A DNA stretch of 64,000 nucleotides from NCBI RefSeq assembly GCF_036227205.1, contig NZ_CP109442.1:7068001-7132000 (forward strand), given 5' to 3'. Below the pieces are notes generated by a model that saw only the letters and a program-made list of their open reading frames with translations, was not told where the DNA came from and did not search any database. Below are positions 32,053 to 40,697 of the stretch, piece by piece; within the stretch, counting starts at the first letter, position 1; each line of letters starts with the position of its first letter. A program made the position numbers and the translations under genes. This stretch comes from Amycolatopsis sp. NBC_01480 (lineage in GTDB: Bacteria > Actinomycetota > Actinomycetes > Mycobacteriales > Pseudonocardiaceae).

Positions 32053-33417
32053 GTGTCCGGCGTGCTGCTGGAGGAGCGGCCTCGGCCGCGGGTGGTGCGG
32101 GAGCACCGGAACGCGGGCTGGTTCGCGGTGGGCGCGGTGTGCTTCGGCGCGTTCATGGGGCAGCTCGACGCCAGCATCGTCACGCTGACCTTTCCGGCGC
32201 TGCAGTCCGAGTTCTCCGCGCCGCTGGCCGCGGTGCAGTGGGTGTCGCTGTCGTACCTGCTGAGCCTGGTCGGGCTGCTCGCGGCGGTCGGGCGGATCGC
32301 GGACGCGGCCGGGCGCAAGCTCACCTACGTCTACGGCTTCGGGGTGTTCACCGCGGCGTCGATCGCCTGCGGGCTGGCGCCCGGGCTGGGCTGGCTGATC
32401 GCGTTCCGGGTGCTGCAGGCGGTCGGCGCGGCGATGCTGCAGGCCAACAGCGTCGCGCTCGTCGTCACCAGCGTCCCGGCGGCGCGGCGCCGCGCGGCCC
32501 TCGGCGTGCAGGCGGCCGCGCAAGCGCTCGGCCTCGCGCTGGGGCCGGCGGTCGGCGGGCTGCTGGTGAACACGGCCGGGTGGCGCTGGGTCTTCCTGGT
32601 CAACGTGCCGGTCGGGGTGCTCGGCCTGGTCGCCGGGCGGCTGCTGCTGCCGCGCACCCGTGAGCGCACGCCGCTGGGCCGGTTCGACGGCGCCGGGGTC
32701 GCGCTGCTGGCGACGTCGACGACCGCGGTTCTCCTGGCGCTGTCCGGGCTTTCCGGCCTGCCGCTGCCGGTGCCGCTGCTGGTGGCCGTCGCGGTGCTCG
32801 CCGCGGCCGGGTTCGTCTGGCGGGAGGCGCGCGCGAGCAGCCCGGTGGTGCGGCTTTCGGTGCTGCGGCCGCGGGCGGTGTCGCTCGGGCTGGTGGGCGC
32901 GATGTGCGGGTACCTCGTGCTGTTCGGGCCGCTGACGTTGCTGCCGCAGATCGGCGGCGCGCGCGGCTCGACCGGACTGGTGCTGACCGCGCTGCCGGCC
33001 GGGTTCGCCGTCGCCGCGCTGGCCGCCGACCGCGTGCTGCCGGCGGCGTTCACCACCCGTGCCCGCTCGGTGGTCGGCGCGGCGGTCGCCGTCGCGGGCT
33101 GTCTCGCGCTGCTGGGCGCGAGCGGGCCGTGGACCGGGGTGTCGCTGTTCGTCGCGGGGCTGGGTCTGGGACTGTTCATCCCGGCCAACAACGCGTCCAT
33201 CATGGGCGCGGTCCCGGACAGGATGTCGGCGACCGGAGGAGGACTGGTGAACATGGCCCGTGGGCTGGGCACCGCGCTGGGTGTCGCACTGGTGACGTTG
33301 TGTCTCCACTGGAGCCCTTTGACGAATGGAGGTTCGGCCCTGGCCCTGGGCGTGCTCGCCGCGGCGGGGGTGCTCGCCGGCGTCACGGGCGCGCTGGTCC
33401 GGGGGACCGCGCGGTGA
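32053..33417 (+). CDS. MFS transporter, DHA2 (EmrB/QacA) drug-efflux type
   Basis: The 454-residue product begins with a helix GAVCFGAFMGQLDASIVTLTFPALQSEF, the DHA2 motif D1, followed by GRIADAAGRKLTYVYG (motif A) and GPAVGGLLVNTAGWRWVFLVNVPVG (motif C). Roughly 14 helices are predicted. It probably exports an amphiphilic drug. It overlaps the following MarR gene by 4 bases (GTGA), so pump and regulator are translated together. It lies just upstream of the putative rifamycin-resistance genes, but a link to rifamycin is unproven. Confidence 0.88.
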   Translation: MSGVLLEERPRPRVVREHRNAGWFAVGAVCFGAFMGQLDASIVTLTFPALQSEFSAPLAAVQWVSLSYLLSLVGLLAAVGRIADAAGRKLTYVYGFGVFTAASIACGLAPGLGWLIAFRVLQAVGAAMLQANSVALVVTSVPAARRRAALGVQAAAQALGLALGPAVGGLLVNTAGWRWVFLVNVPVGVLGLVAGRLLLPRTRERTPLGRFDGAGVALLATSTTAVLLALSGLSGLPLPVPLLVAVAVLAAAGFVWREARASSPVVRLSVLRPRAVSLGLVGAMCGYLVLFGPLTLLPQIGGARGSTGLVLTALPAGFAVAALAADRVLPAAFTTRARSVVGAAVAVAGCLALLGASGPWTGVSLFVAGLGLGLFIPANNASIMGAVPDRMSATGGGLVNMARGLGTALGVALVTLCLHWSPLTNGGSALALGVLAAAGVLAGVTGALVRGTAR

Positions 33418-33857
33418 CCGACGAGACGGCGCTGGCCGAGGTCGTCGCCCGGCTCCGGCGGGCCATGCGGCGCGCGGCGCGCGGTGCGGACCCGGACAAC
33501 CCGCTTTCGGTCGCGCAGCTGGAACTGTTGTCCTGCATCGGGGAGAACCCGGGCGCGCGGCCGAGCCGGCTCGCGCAGCTGCTGAAGCTGGCGCCCAACT
33601 CCGTCACCACCATGGCCAACGGCCTGCGCGCCCGTGAACTGGTCACGCGAACCGGCGGGGGCGAGGACCGGCGGACCGTCGCGCTCTCGCTGACCCCCGC
33701 GGGCGAGGACGCCGTGCGGCAGTGGCAGGCCCACAACGCGGAAATCCTCCACGCGGCGACGGAACGGCTGCACCCGGCCTGGCAGCACCTGCTCACCGCA
33801 TCGTTGCCCGCACTGCGCGAACTGGTCGCGGCGATCGACGAGCTGGTGGAGGAGTAG
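33414..33857 (+). CDS. MarR-family transcriptional regulator
   Basis: The 147-residue protein has a MarR winged helix (RPSRLAQLLKLAPNSVTTMANGLRARELVTRTGGGEDRRTVALSLTPAGEDA). It starts at GTG 33414 within the stop of the DHA2 pump gene. Being cotranscribed, it probably represses the pump operon. Alternating purine/pyrimidine runs after the stop (33861-33890) could form a weak terminator stem. Confidence 0.87.
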   Translation: MTDETALAEVVARLRRAMRRAARGADPDNPLSVAQLELLSCIGENPGARPSRLAQLLKLAPNSVTTMANGLRARELVTRTGGGEDRRTVALSLTPAGEDAVRQWQAHNAEILHAATERLHPAWQHLLTASLPALRELVAAIDELVEE

Positions 33858-33906
33858 CGAAAGGGGAGCGTTCACCTCTTTCCCTTTCCAAGGTATAGCG
33901 CACCGG

Positions 33907-33925
33907 GGGGCTTGCCGCAAGACCC
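33907..33925. promoter_or_regulatory. Rifamycin-associated element (RAE)-like inverted repeat
   Basis: GGGGCTTGCCGCAAGACCC matches the published 19-bp RAE consensus as I recall it (GGGGCTTGCGGCAAGGCCC) at 17 of 19 positions. Both CTTGC and GCAAG half-sites are exact. RAEs lie upstream of rifamycin-inactivating genes in actinomycetes and mark rifamycin-inducible promoters. This copy is 59 bp upstream of the glycosyltransferase start. Confidence 0.8.
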
Positions 33926-33983
33926 GGGTGGTACCGCAGAATCGTCGTCCTCAGCCGGAATTCGGTGAAAAGGGGAACAACGA

Positions 33984-35207
33984 GTGCGAGTGCTGTTGTC
34001 GACGTACGGGTCGCGCGGAGACGTCGAACCGCTGCTGGCGCTGACCGCCCAGCTGCGGGCGCGGGGCGCGGACGTGCGGGTGTGCGCGCCGCCGGACTTC
34101 TCTGCGCTCTTGGCTGACGCCGGGGTGATTTTGGTGCCGGTGGGCCCTTCGGCGCGTTCGCTGATGAAGCAGGTGGCGGCGCCGTCGTCCCTGCCCGAGC
34201 GCGCGGCCCAGGTGATCGCCGCGCAGTTCGAGGCGATCACCCCCGCGGCCGCGGACTGTGACGTCCTGGTGGCGACGGGCATGCTGCCGGCCGCGGCGGG
34301 TGCGCTGTCGGTGGCCGAGAAGGTGGGCATTCCGTCGGTGTACGTGAGTTTCCAGAAGCTGGTGCTGCCCTCCCCGGACCACCCGCCGATGGCGTACCCG
34401 GGGCGGCCGTTCCCGCCGGGCGTGCGGGACAACCGGGAGCTGTGGGAGCTGGATGCCTTGAGCGTCAACGCCTTGTTCGGGGAGGCGTTGAACGGATGCC
34501 GGGTGAGGAACGGGCTGGCGCCGGTGGGGCAGGTGCGGGATTACGTGATCGGTGCGCGGCCATGGCTGGCGGCGGATCCGGTGCTGGACCCGTGGTCGGC
34601 GGGCTCGGACGTGGCTGTCGTGCAGACCGGCGCCTGGTTCCAGCGCGACGACCGCCGGCTCCCGGCCGACCTGGAGGCTTTCCTGGCCGACGGCGCGCCG
34701 CCGGTGTACGTGGGCTTCGGCAGTATGCCCATGCAGGGCACGGAAAACCTGGCCAAGGTGGTCGTCGAGGCGGTCCGTGCCCAAGGCCGCCGCGCGATCG
34801 CCTCGCGAGGCTGGGCCGACCTGGCCCTGGACACGGACGACTGTTTTGTCCTCGGCGAGGCCAACCACCAGGCCCTGTTCCCGCGCGTGGCCGCCGTCGT
34901 CCACCACGGCGGCGCGGGCACCACCTCGACCGCCACCCGGTCCGGCACGCCCCAGGTCGTGGTCCCCCAACTGGCCGACCAGCCGTACTGGGCGCGCCGG
35001 GTCGCGGACCTGGGCATCGGCGTAGCCCACGACGGCCCGGCACTGACGTTTGAGTCCCTGTCCGCGGCGCTCCGGACGGCTCTGGCGCCGGAGATCCGGG
35101 TCCGGGCTGCTGCCGTGGCGGCTACCACCGGGACCGACGGGGCGGCGGTGGCTGCGGAGCTACTGGTCGCGATGGTCAACCGGGACGGTGCGCACGTGCC
35201 TGGGTGA
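33984..35207 (+). CDS. rgt: GT-B glycosyltransferase, probable rifamycin glycosyltransferase
   Basis: A 407-residue GT1-type (GtfB/oleandomycin-like) enzyme. The N-domain begins MRVLLSTYGSRGDVEPLLAL, with the Asp of SRGDVEP in the place of the glycopeptide-transferase catalytic base. The C-domain has PPVYVGFGSMP, FPRVAAVVHHGGAGTTSTATRSGTPQVVVPQLADQPYWARRV, the nucleotide-sugar binding motif. The RAE upstream and the HelR-like gene downstream argue that it inactivates rifamycins by glycosylation, as Rgt enzymes do. Without the RAE one would call it a generic macrolide or glycopeptide transferase. No biosynthetic cluster is present to give another substrate. Confidence 0.85.
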   Translation: MRVLLSTYGSRGDVEPLLALTAQLRARGADVRVCAPPDFSALLADAGVILVPVGPSARSLMKQVAAPSSLPERAAQVIAAQFEAITPAAADCDVLVATGMLPAAAGALSVAEKVGIPSVYVSFQKLVLPSPDHPPMAYPGRPFPPGVRDNRELWELDALSVNALFGEALNGCRVRNGLAPVGQVRDYVIGARPWLAADPVLDPWSAGSDVAVVQTGAWFQRDDRRLPADLEAFLADGAPPVYVGFGSMPMQGTENLAKVVVEAVRAQGRRAIASRGWADLALDTDDCFVLGEANHQALFPRVAAVVHHGGAGTTSTATRSGTPQVVVPQLADQPYWARRVADLGIGVAHDGPALTFESLSAALRTALAPEIRVRAAAVAATTGTDGAAVAAELLVAMVNRDGAHVPG

Positions 35208-35680
35208 CCCTGGCGGGTGCGGGTCGGCCGAGGAGTTGCGCGTGCCCGGGCGGGCGTGGGGTCGGCCGGGGGAAGTGCTTGTGCCCCGGCGGATTCGGCA
35301 GGCGCTGGTTCGGCTGGGGGAGCGCGTGGACCCGGCGAGTACGGGTCTGCGGAGAGGGGCGCGCGTGCCTCGGCGTGCGCGCGGTCAGCTGGGAGGAAGT
35401 GGCTGCGCCCAGGCGAACCTGGCGAGTGTGAGGCCGGCCGGAAGGAACTGCCTGTGTCCGAGTGAACCAAACCAGCCGGATTCCGCAGGATCGCCGACTC
35501 GCATCAGCACCAAAGCCCCACCCATTCCGCACCGACGCAACCGGGCCCGGAAACAAGCACCCGCCACCAGGGCTTGACAAAGGGTGGACAATAAAAAATC
35601 GGCGTGTCTTCCACAGTTTCCTCAAAGACCCGTGGAATACCCGCCGTCGATAACATCAGAATAGCCGCTGTGAGGGGTTT
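35208..35680. other. Gap without a supported gene
   Basis: This 473-bp stretch has several short open frames but none with convincing protein features. Its first half is G-rich on the plus strand with repeated GCGTG/CGGC words; its second half is A/T-richer. The promoter of the HelR-like gene is probably near 35600-35670. I found no second RAE here. Confidence 0.55.
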
Positions 35681-37927
35681 GTGTCAACTCAGGGGTACGA
35701 AGAGGAATTGCAGTCCGAGCGAGGCTACGTGGCCGGACTCTACGCGAGGCTCGACGCGGAGCGGGCGCGGGTGGAGGGGGAATACACGACGGCGCTGGGG
35801 GGTAACGGCGGGACGCCGATGGAGCGGGACGTCGAGGTGCGGGCGCGGGCTCGGGAGATGCGGCGGCTGGACGTGGCCGACGACGGGTTGTGCTTCGGGC
35901 GGTTGGACGCGCTTTCCGGGGAACGAGCCTACATCGGCCGGATCGGGTTGTTCGACGAAGACGAGGCGTACGAGCCGGTGCTGCTCGACTGGCGGGCGCC
36001 GGCGTCGCGGGCGTTTTACGTGGCCACGGGGGCCAGTCCGGAGAATGTGCGGCGGCGGCGGCAGTTCCACACGCGCGGGCGGCGGGTGGTCGATTTCACC
36101 GACGAGGTGCTCGGCCGTCCCGGGGCGGGGGAGCACGGGGACGCGGCGCTGCTCGCGGCGGTCAACGCGCCGCGCGGGGAGGGCATGCGCGACATCGTCG
36201 CGACGATCCAGGCGGAGCAGGACCGGATCATCCGGCTCGACCATCCCGGCGTGCTGGTCATCGAGGGCGGGCCGGGCACCGGGAAGACCGTGGTGGCGCT
36301 GCACCGCGTCGCGTACCTGCTGTACACGCAGCGGGAGCGGATGGAACGGCACGGCGTGCTCGTGGTCGGGCCGAATCCGGCGTTCCTGGACCACATCGGC
36401 CGCGTGCTGCCCTCTCTGGGCGAGTCCGACGTGGTGTTCATGACCGCCGGCGACCTCGTGCCGGGCCTGCGCGTGACCGCCGAGGACGGGCCGGAAGCCG
36501 CGCGGCACAAGGGTTCGCTCAAGATCCTGGACGTGCTGAAGGCGGCGGTCGCGGACCGCCAGAAGCTGCCGGCGGAGCCGATCCCGATCCGGCTCAAGGA
36601 CGTCACGGTGCGGATCGACGCGGAGACCGCCGAGTGGGCCCGCGACGAGGCACGCGCGAGCGGGCAGCCGCACAACGAGGCGCGCGCGGTGTTCGCCGAG
36701 ATCGTCACGTACGTGCTCACCGAGCGGGCGATCGGGCGGATCGGCAAGGGCTGGCTGACCCGCGACGACCGCGAAGAGTGGGAGAGCATGCGGGCCGACC
36801 TGATCAAGGAGCTGGCCGACGACGCCGAGTTCACCGCCGCGCTCGACCAGCTCTGGCCCCGGCTGACCCCGGAAGCCCTGCTGTCCCAGCTGTACGCGTC
36901 ACCCGAGCGGCTGCGCGCGGCGGGCGCAGACCCAGCCCTGCACCGCGCCGACGGGGCGGCCTGGACGGTGTCGGACGCGCCGCTGCTCGACGAGCTGGTC
37001 GACCTGCTGGGCCACGACAAGTCGGCGGAACAGGCCGCCGAACGGGCCGCCGCGCGCGAGCGGAGGGCCGAGGCCGAGTACGCCGCCGGCGCGATGGAGA
37101 TCCTCAAACTGGACCGCGAGGAGCTGGACGAGGACATCGGGCTGGTCGCCACCGACCTGCTCGACGCCGGGGACTTGGCGGAGCGCTTCGTCGAGGCCGA
37201 CACCCGCACCCTGGTCGAACGGGCGAGCGCGGACCGGGACTGGACCTACCGGCACGTGGTGGTCGACGAGGCCCAGGAACTGTCCGAAATGGACTGGCGG
37301 GCGCTGATGCGGCGCTGCCCCAGCCGATCCTTCACGGTGGTGGGCGACCTGGCCCAGCGCCGGTCGGCGGCCGGGGCCACCTCCTGGGGCGCGATGCTCG
37401 AGCGGTACGTGCCGGATCGCTGGGTCTACCGGTCGCTGTCGGTGAACTACCGGACCCCGGCGGAGATCATGGCCGTCGCGGCCACGCTGCTGGCCGAGTT
37501 CGCGCCCGGGGCCGAGCCGCCGGAGTCGGTCCGCGCGTGCGGCGTCCAGCCGTGGTCCCGGCAGGTCACCGGGGACGAGCTGGCCGAGGCCATCGACGAG
37601 TTCGTCCGGGACGAGGCCGGCCGCGAGGGCACCAGTGTGGTGATCGGGCCGCCGGGGGTGCCGGGCACGATCCCGGCATCGGAGACCAAGGGGCTGGAGT
37701 TCGACGCCGTCCTGGTGGTGGACCCGGACCGGATCCTCGCCGACGGTCCGCGCGGCGCGGCCGAGCTGTACGTCGCGCTGACCCGCGCGACCCAGCGCCT
37801 CGGCGTCCTGCACCAGGGCCCGTTGCCGCCGGCTCTGAGCGGGCTCACGGAAATCGGCACCGTTCAAGATCGGGTGAGCACACAGTCGCCGCAGACGCCG
37901 CCGGTGCCAGAGGGAGCGACGCGGTAG
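35681..37927 (+). CDS. helR: HelD-family RNA polymerase-recycling ATPase (HelR-like)
   Basis: The 748-residue protein is a UvrD/HelD-type superfamily 1 ATPase. It has an N-terminal coiled region (QGYEEELQSERGYVAGLYARLDAERARVEGEY), Walker A GGPGTGKTVVALHRVAYLLY (about residue 200), Walker B VVVDEAQELSEMDWRALM, GDLAQRR, and C-terminal motifs SVNYRTPAEIM and ASETKGLEFDAVLVVDPD and ELYVALTRATQRLGVL. HelD proteins bind RNA polymerase and remove it from DNA; HelR proteins thereby displace rifamycin. Its place behind an RAE-preceded glycosyltransferase supports HelR. Its 3' end overlaps the convergent FhuF-like gene by 64 bp. Confidence 0.87.
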   Translation: MSTQGYEEELQSERGYVAGLYARLDAERARVEGEYTTALGGNGGTPMERDVEVRARAREMRRLDVADDGLCFGRLDALSGERAYIGRIGLFDEDEAYEPVLLDWRAPASRAFYVATGASPENVRRRRQFHTRGRRVVDFTDEVLGRPGAGEHGDAALLAAVNAPRGEGMRDIVATIQAEQDRIIRLDHPGVLVIEGGPGTGKTVVALHRVAYLLYTQRERMERHGVLVVGPNPAFLDHIGRVLPSLGESDVVFMTAGDLVPGLRVTAEDGPEAARHKGSLKILDVLKAAVADRQKLPAEPIPIRLKDVTVRIDAETAEWARDEARASGQPHNEARAVFAEIVTYVLTERAIGRIGKGWLTRDDREEWESMRADLIKELADDAEFTAALDQLWPRLTPEALLSQLYASPERLRAAGADPALHRADGAAWTVSDAPLLDELVDLLGHDKSAEQAAERAAARERRAEAEYAAGAMEILKLDREELDEDIGLVATDLLDAGDLAERFVEADTRTLVERASADRDWTYRHVVVDEAQELSEMDWRALMRRCPSRSFTVVGDLAQRRSAAGATSWGAMLERYVPDRWVYRSLSVNYRTPAEIMAVAATLLAEFAPGAEPPESVRACGVQPWSRQVTGDELAEAIDEFVRDEAGREGTSVVIGPPGVPGTIPASETKGLEFDAVLVVDPDRILADGPRGAAELYVALTRATQRLGVLHQGPLPPALSGLTEIGTVQDRVSTQSPQTPPVPEGATR

Positions 37928-38550
37928 ATCAGACAGCAGCTGCGCCGGCGGAACCGGCCGTCGGCGCGGGTGCTGGTACCGCTCAGCGGCGCCTGGTCGA
38001 GCAACGCCGTGGCCAGGGTCTGCACCCGGTCCGTCCACTCAGGACGGTCAGCGGCCAGCATGGTGGCGGCGCCGTTCACGGCGGAGGCCACGTTGCCCCA
38101 CAACACCTGGCCGGACAACGGGAACAGCCCGGTGATCCGCCGGATCGGGCCGTCGAGGACCGACTCGGCCAGCGCGTCGGCGAGCGCGCCGTCCGGGGGC
38201 GGCCCGGACGGCGGCCGCACCGACAGCGGGACCGCGCCGCCCGGCACCGGCTCCCACCAGGTCCCGGCGAGGTCGAGCACCGTCCCGTCGCGCACGGCGA
38301 ACGCGAGCGTGGGGGACAGGAGCCGCGCCACCAGGCCGAGGTGGGTCACGGACGCCGCGACCCGCCACTCGACGGCGTCGTCCGGGCGGCCGCCGGCCAG
38401 GGCGGTCCGGACGCCGGCGATGCGGGCGCCGAGCATGCTCTCGTCGGTCAGCAGCTCGTCGAGCGGGCGCCACGGCGGTGTGGCCGTGGCGCCCGTGACG
38501 TGCGTGTGTACCGCGAAAAACGGGCCGAGCCCGGTGAAATCGTCCGTCAC
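37864..38550 (-). CDS. FhuF-like (2Fe-2S) ferric reductase family protein
   Basis: The 228-residue product ends with RFRRRSCCLIYRVAPSGTGGVCGDCVL: the C-C-x10-C-x2-C arrangement that binds a 2Fe-2S cluster in FhuF-type siderophore iron reductases. The earlier part (VLWGNVASAVNGAATML) matches the IucA/IucC C-terminal/FhuF fold. The start GTG overlaps the stop of cbtA (GTGA). Being in the cbtB-cbtA operon under a cobalamin riboswitch, it may act on cobalt or a corrinoid rather than a ferric siderophore; this is inference. Confidence 0.78.
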   Translation of the reverse strand: MTDDFTGLGPFFAVHTHVTGATATPPWRPLDELLTDESMLGARIAGVRTALAGGRPDDAVEWRVAASVTHLGLVARLLSPTLAFAVRDGTVLDLAGTWWEPVPGGAVPLSVRPPSGPPPDGALADALAESVLDGPIRRITGLFPLSGQVLWGNVASAVNGAATMLAADRPEWTDRVQTLATALLDQAPLSGTSTRADGRFRRRSCCLIYRVAPSGTGGVCGDCVLTRS

Positions 38551-39392
38551 GCGGCCTGCGTGGCGGTGGCCCGGCGCTCGCGGCCGATCAGCCGTTCGGC
38601 GAGCGGGCCGAACGACAGCCCGAGCACGCCCCACAGGATCACCTGCGCGATGACCGAGTTGAAGCGGAAGTCGAAGAGCGTGTCGGCCGGGAAGCCCGGG
38701 TAGACGATCGCGCCGGCCGGATTCTTCAGTGGCAGCGGGGTTTCCGTGGGCTGGACGCCGTACTGGGCGACGTTCGCCGCGAGGTGCCCGAGCGGCGGCA
38801 GCACGGCCATCAGGATCCCGATCACGACCACGAACGCCGCGGCCGCGATCAGCGAGGCGTTCCAATTCCCCAGTCGTGGGGCCAGCCGCCGGCCGAGCCA
38901 GACCGCGGCGGCGAGGAACACCAGCGAGCCGACGACCATGACCAGGTACAGCGCGCCGCGGTCGCCGATGGTGTCCGGGTGCCCGATGGACGGCGGGTTG
39001 GCCGGGTACTTCAGGAACGGCACCAGGTACAGCCCGAGGAACCCGCCGCCGGCCACCAGCAGCGCCAGCGTGCGCGGCCGCACCTTGCCGACGCGGCCGA
39101 GGCAGACGGTGTAGACGACCGTGAACAGCAGGCCCATGGCCAGGCCGAACAGGATCATCCCGGCGCCGATGCCGACGTTGGCCTGCACGGCGCGGCTGAA
39201 CAGCTCAGGGCCTTCCTCCGCGGCGGGCTGCCCGGCGGCCTGGTCCAGCGCGGCCTGCGCCGCGTCCCGGCCGCTCTCGTAGTCGATCGCCGCCTGGATC
39301 TGAGGTTCGGCGAAAACGCGGGCGAAGACGAACGCCAGCAGTCCCGCGAAGGCGCCGGTCAGCGCGCCGCGCAGGAGGAGTTTCTTCTCCAT
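38547..39392 (-). CDS. cbtA: CbtA-family cobalt transporter subunit
   Basis: A 281-residue membrane protein of the CbtA family with about six helices: LLLRGALTGAFAGLLAFVFARVFAEPQIQAAIDYE at the N-terminus, IGAGMILFGLAMGLLFTVVY and PRTLALLVAGGGFLGLYLVPFLKYPANPPSIG in the middle, conserved in the family. CbtA and CbtB are predicted to import cobalt for B12 synthesis. It lies 37 bp after cbtB and overlaps the FhuF-like gene by 4 bases. Confidence 0.93.
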   Translation of the reverse strand: MEKKLLLRGALTGAFAGLLAFVFARVFAEPQIQAAIDYESGRDAAQAALDQAAGQPAAEEGPELFSRAVQANVGIGAGMILFGLAMGLLFTVVYTVCLGRVGKVRPRTLALLVAGGGFLGLYLVPFLKYPANPPSIGHPDTIGDRGALYLVMVVGSLVFLAAAVWLGRRLAPRLGNWNASLIAAAAFVVVIGILMAVLPPLGHLAANVAQYGVQPTETPLPLKNPAGAIVYPGFPADTLFDFRFNSVIAQVILWGVLGLSFGPLAERLIGRERRATATQAA

Positions 39393-39429
39393 GTCGGTGG
39401 TCCCGTTTCTTGGTGTGGCTCAGACGGGC

Positions 39430-39639
39430 TCAGTGACAGGGGAAGCCGAGGAAGTGCCGGGAGTCGTGCACGAACTCGTGGATGTGCATGTCGCTGCCGA
39501 ACACCGAGGTCGCGCCCTGGTCGATGCCGATGAAGTAATACAGGGCGAGGGCCAGGAAAGTTGCTCCGGCGAGCCAGAGCACCGCCTTGGTCACGGGCAG
39601 GACGACCGGGGTCGAGGATTCGGCCGGAATGGCGGTCAT
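39430..39639 (-). CDS. cbtB: CbtB-family cobalt transporter subunit
   Basis: This 69-residue protein has one membrane helix (AVLWLAGATFLALALYYFIG) and a His-rich end (DMHIHEFVHDSRHFLGFPCH), the CbtB signature thought to capture cobalt. The ATG at 39639 has a strong AAGGAGG ribosome site. It is the first gene after a cobalamin riboswitch and is followed by cbtA. Confidence 0.93.
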   Translation of the reverse strand: MTAIPAESSTPVVLPVTKAVLWLAGATFLALALYYFIGIDQGATSVFGSDMHIHEFVHDSRHFLGFPCH

Positions 39640-39679
39640 GGGGCCTCCTTCAGGGGATAACGCGTCCCACATCGGCTGG

Positions 39680-39800
39680 AGCTGCCCGGCGGTTCCTCGA
39701 CCTGACTCGCCTGCGGCTGCACGGAGACAGCTGCGGGCACACAGTGGCGCGACCGTGCCGGAATCTCACCGGCTTCGGGAAACCGCCGCGCCGCACGACA
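39680..39800 (-). promoter_or_regulatory. Cobalamin riboswitch upstream of cbtBA
   Basis: On the minus strand the leader reads GAAGCCGGTGAGATTCCGGC, then ACGGTCGCGCCACTGTG (the B12 box GCCACTG is at 39742-39748), and further on GAGTCAGGTC. These are the conserved core blocks of cobalamin riboswitches. GGCGGTT (39781-39787) and AACCGCC (39686-39692) can pair to close the element. It is expected to lower cbtBA expression when B12 is plentiful. Confidence 0.85.
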
Positions 39801-39914
39801 GTACGTCGCGGTGTGTGAGGGCGTCAATTGTCGTTGTGACCACAGTCCGCCGGTTCAGTCAGTCGGACTAGCTATAGTCGGACGTCCTAGTGTTCGGCGA
39901 GAGGCTTGCACCCC

Positions 39915-40691
39915 ATGAGCTACGAGACCATCACCGTCGGGCGGCCGGAGCCGCGGGTCGCGCTGATCACGCTGGACCGGCCGAAGGCGCTGAACGCGCT
40001 GAACCTGCGGGCCATGGGGGAGATCACCGCGGCGGCGGCCGAGCTGGACCGGGACCCGGACGTCGGCGCGATCGTGCTCACCGGCTCGGACCGGGCGTTC
40101 GCGGCCGGGGCCGACATCAAGGAGATGGCGCCGCTCTCGTTCGCCGAGGCCTACGCGGCCGACTGGTTCGCGGGCTGGGACGCGCTCGCCCGCGTGCGCA
40201 AGCCGCTGGTCGCGGCGGTCGCCGGGTACGCGCTCGGCGGCGGCTGCGAGCTGGCGATGATGTGCGACCTGCTGATCGCGGCCGACACCGCGAAGTTCGG
40301 GCAGCCCGAGATCACCCTCGGCGTCATCCCGGGCATGGGCGGCTCGCAGCGGCTGACCCGCGCGGTCGGCAAGGCGAAGGCGATGGACCTGTGCCTGACC
40401 GGCCGAATGATGGACGCCGAGGAGGCCGAGCGCGCCGGGCTGGTGTCGCGGATCGTGCCGGCCGCGGACCTGCTCACCGAGGCGGTGGCCGTCGCCGCGA
40501 AGATCGCGAGCATGTCCGCGCCCGCGACGATGATGGCCAAGGAAGTCGTCAACCGCGCCTTCGAAACCGGGCTGGCCGAGGGGCTGCTGTTCGAACGCCG
40601 GGTCTTCCACTCGACGTTCGCCACCCACGACCAGAAAGAGGGCATGGCCGCGTTCGCGGAGAAGCGGACGCCGGAGTTCCGGCACGCCTGA
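39915..40691 (+). CDS. Enoyl-CoA hydratase (crotonase family)
   Basis: This 258-residue protein shows all crotonase features: [25 protein letters not shown] (oxyanion hole), [21 protein letters not shown] with the first catalytic Glu, and [25 protein letters not shown] with the second Glu. It hydrates enoyl-CoA in fatty-acid oxidation. Its upstream region (39850-39900), divergent from the riboswitch leader, has two AGTCGGAC copies spaced 14 bp apart (39862 and 39876) that could bind a regulator. Confidence 0.93.
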   Translation: MSYETITVGRPEPRVALITLDRPKALNALNLRAMGEITAAAAELDRDPDVGAIVLTGSDRAFAAGADIKEMAPLSFAEAYAADWFAGWDALARVRKPLVAAVAGYALGGGCELAMMCDLLIAADTAKFGQPEITLGVIPGMGGSQRLTRAVGKAKAMDLCLTGRMMDAEEAERAGLVSRIVPAADLLTEAVAVAAKIASMSAPATMMAKEVVNRAFETGLAEGLLFERRVFHSTFATHDQKEGMAAFAEKRTPEFRHA

Positions 40692-40697
40692 GCCCGC

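Noticed and set aside
33984..35207. Glycosyltransferase as part of a glycopeptide or macrolide biosynthetic cluster
   Set aside because: No NRPS, PKS or deoxysugar genes are in the window; the RAE and HelR-like neighbour fit a resistance role better.
35890..38703. 937-residue plus-strand frame across the HelD-like gene and beyond
   Set aside because: It is a shifted frame of helR and antisense to the FhuF-like gene; amino-acid composition is Arg/Gly-rich without conserved motifs.
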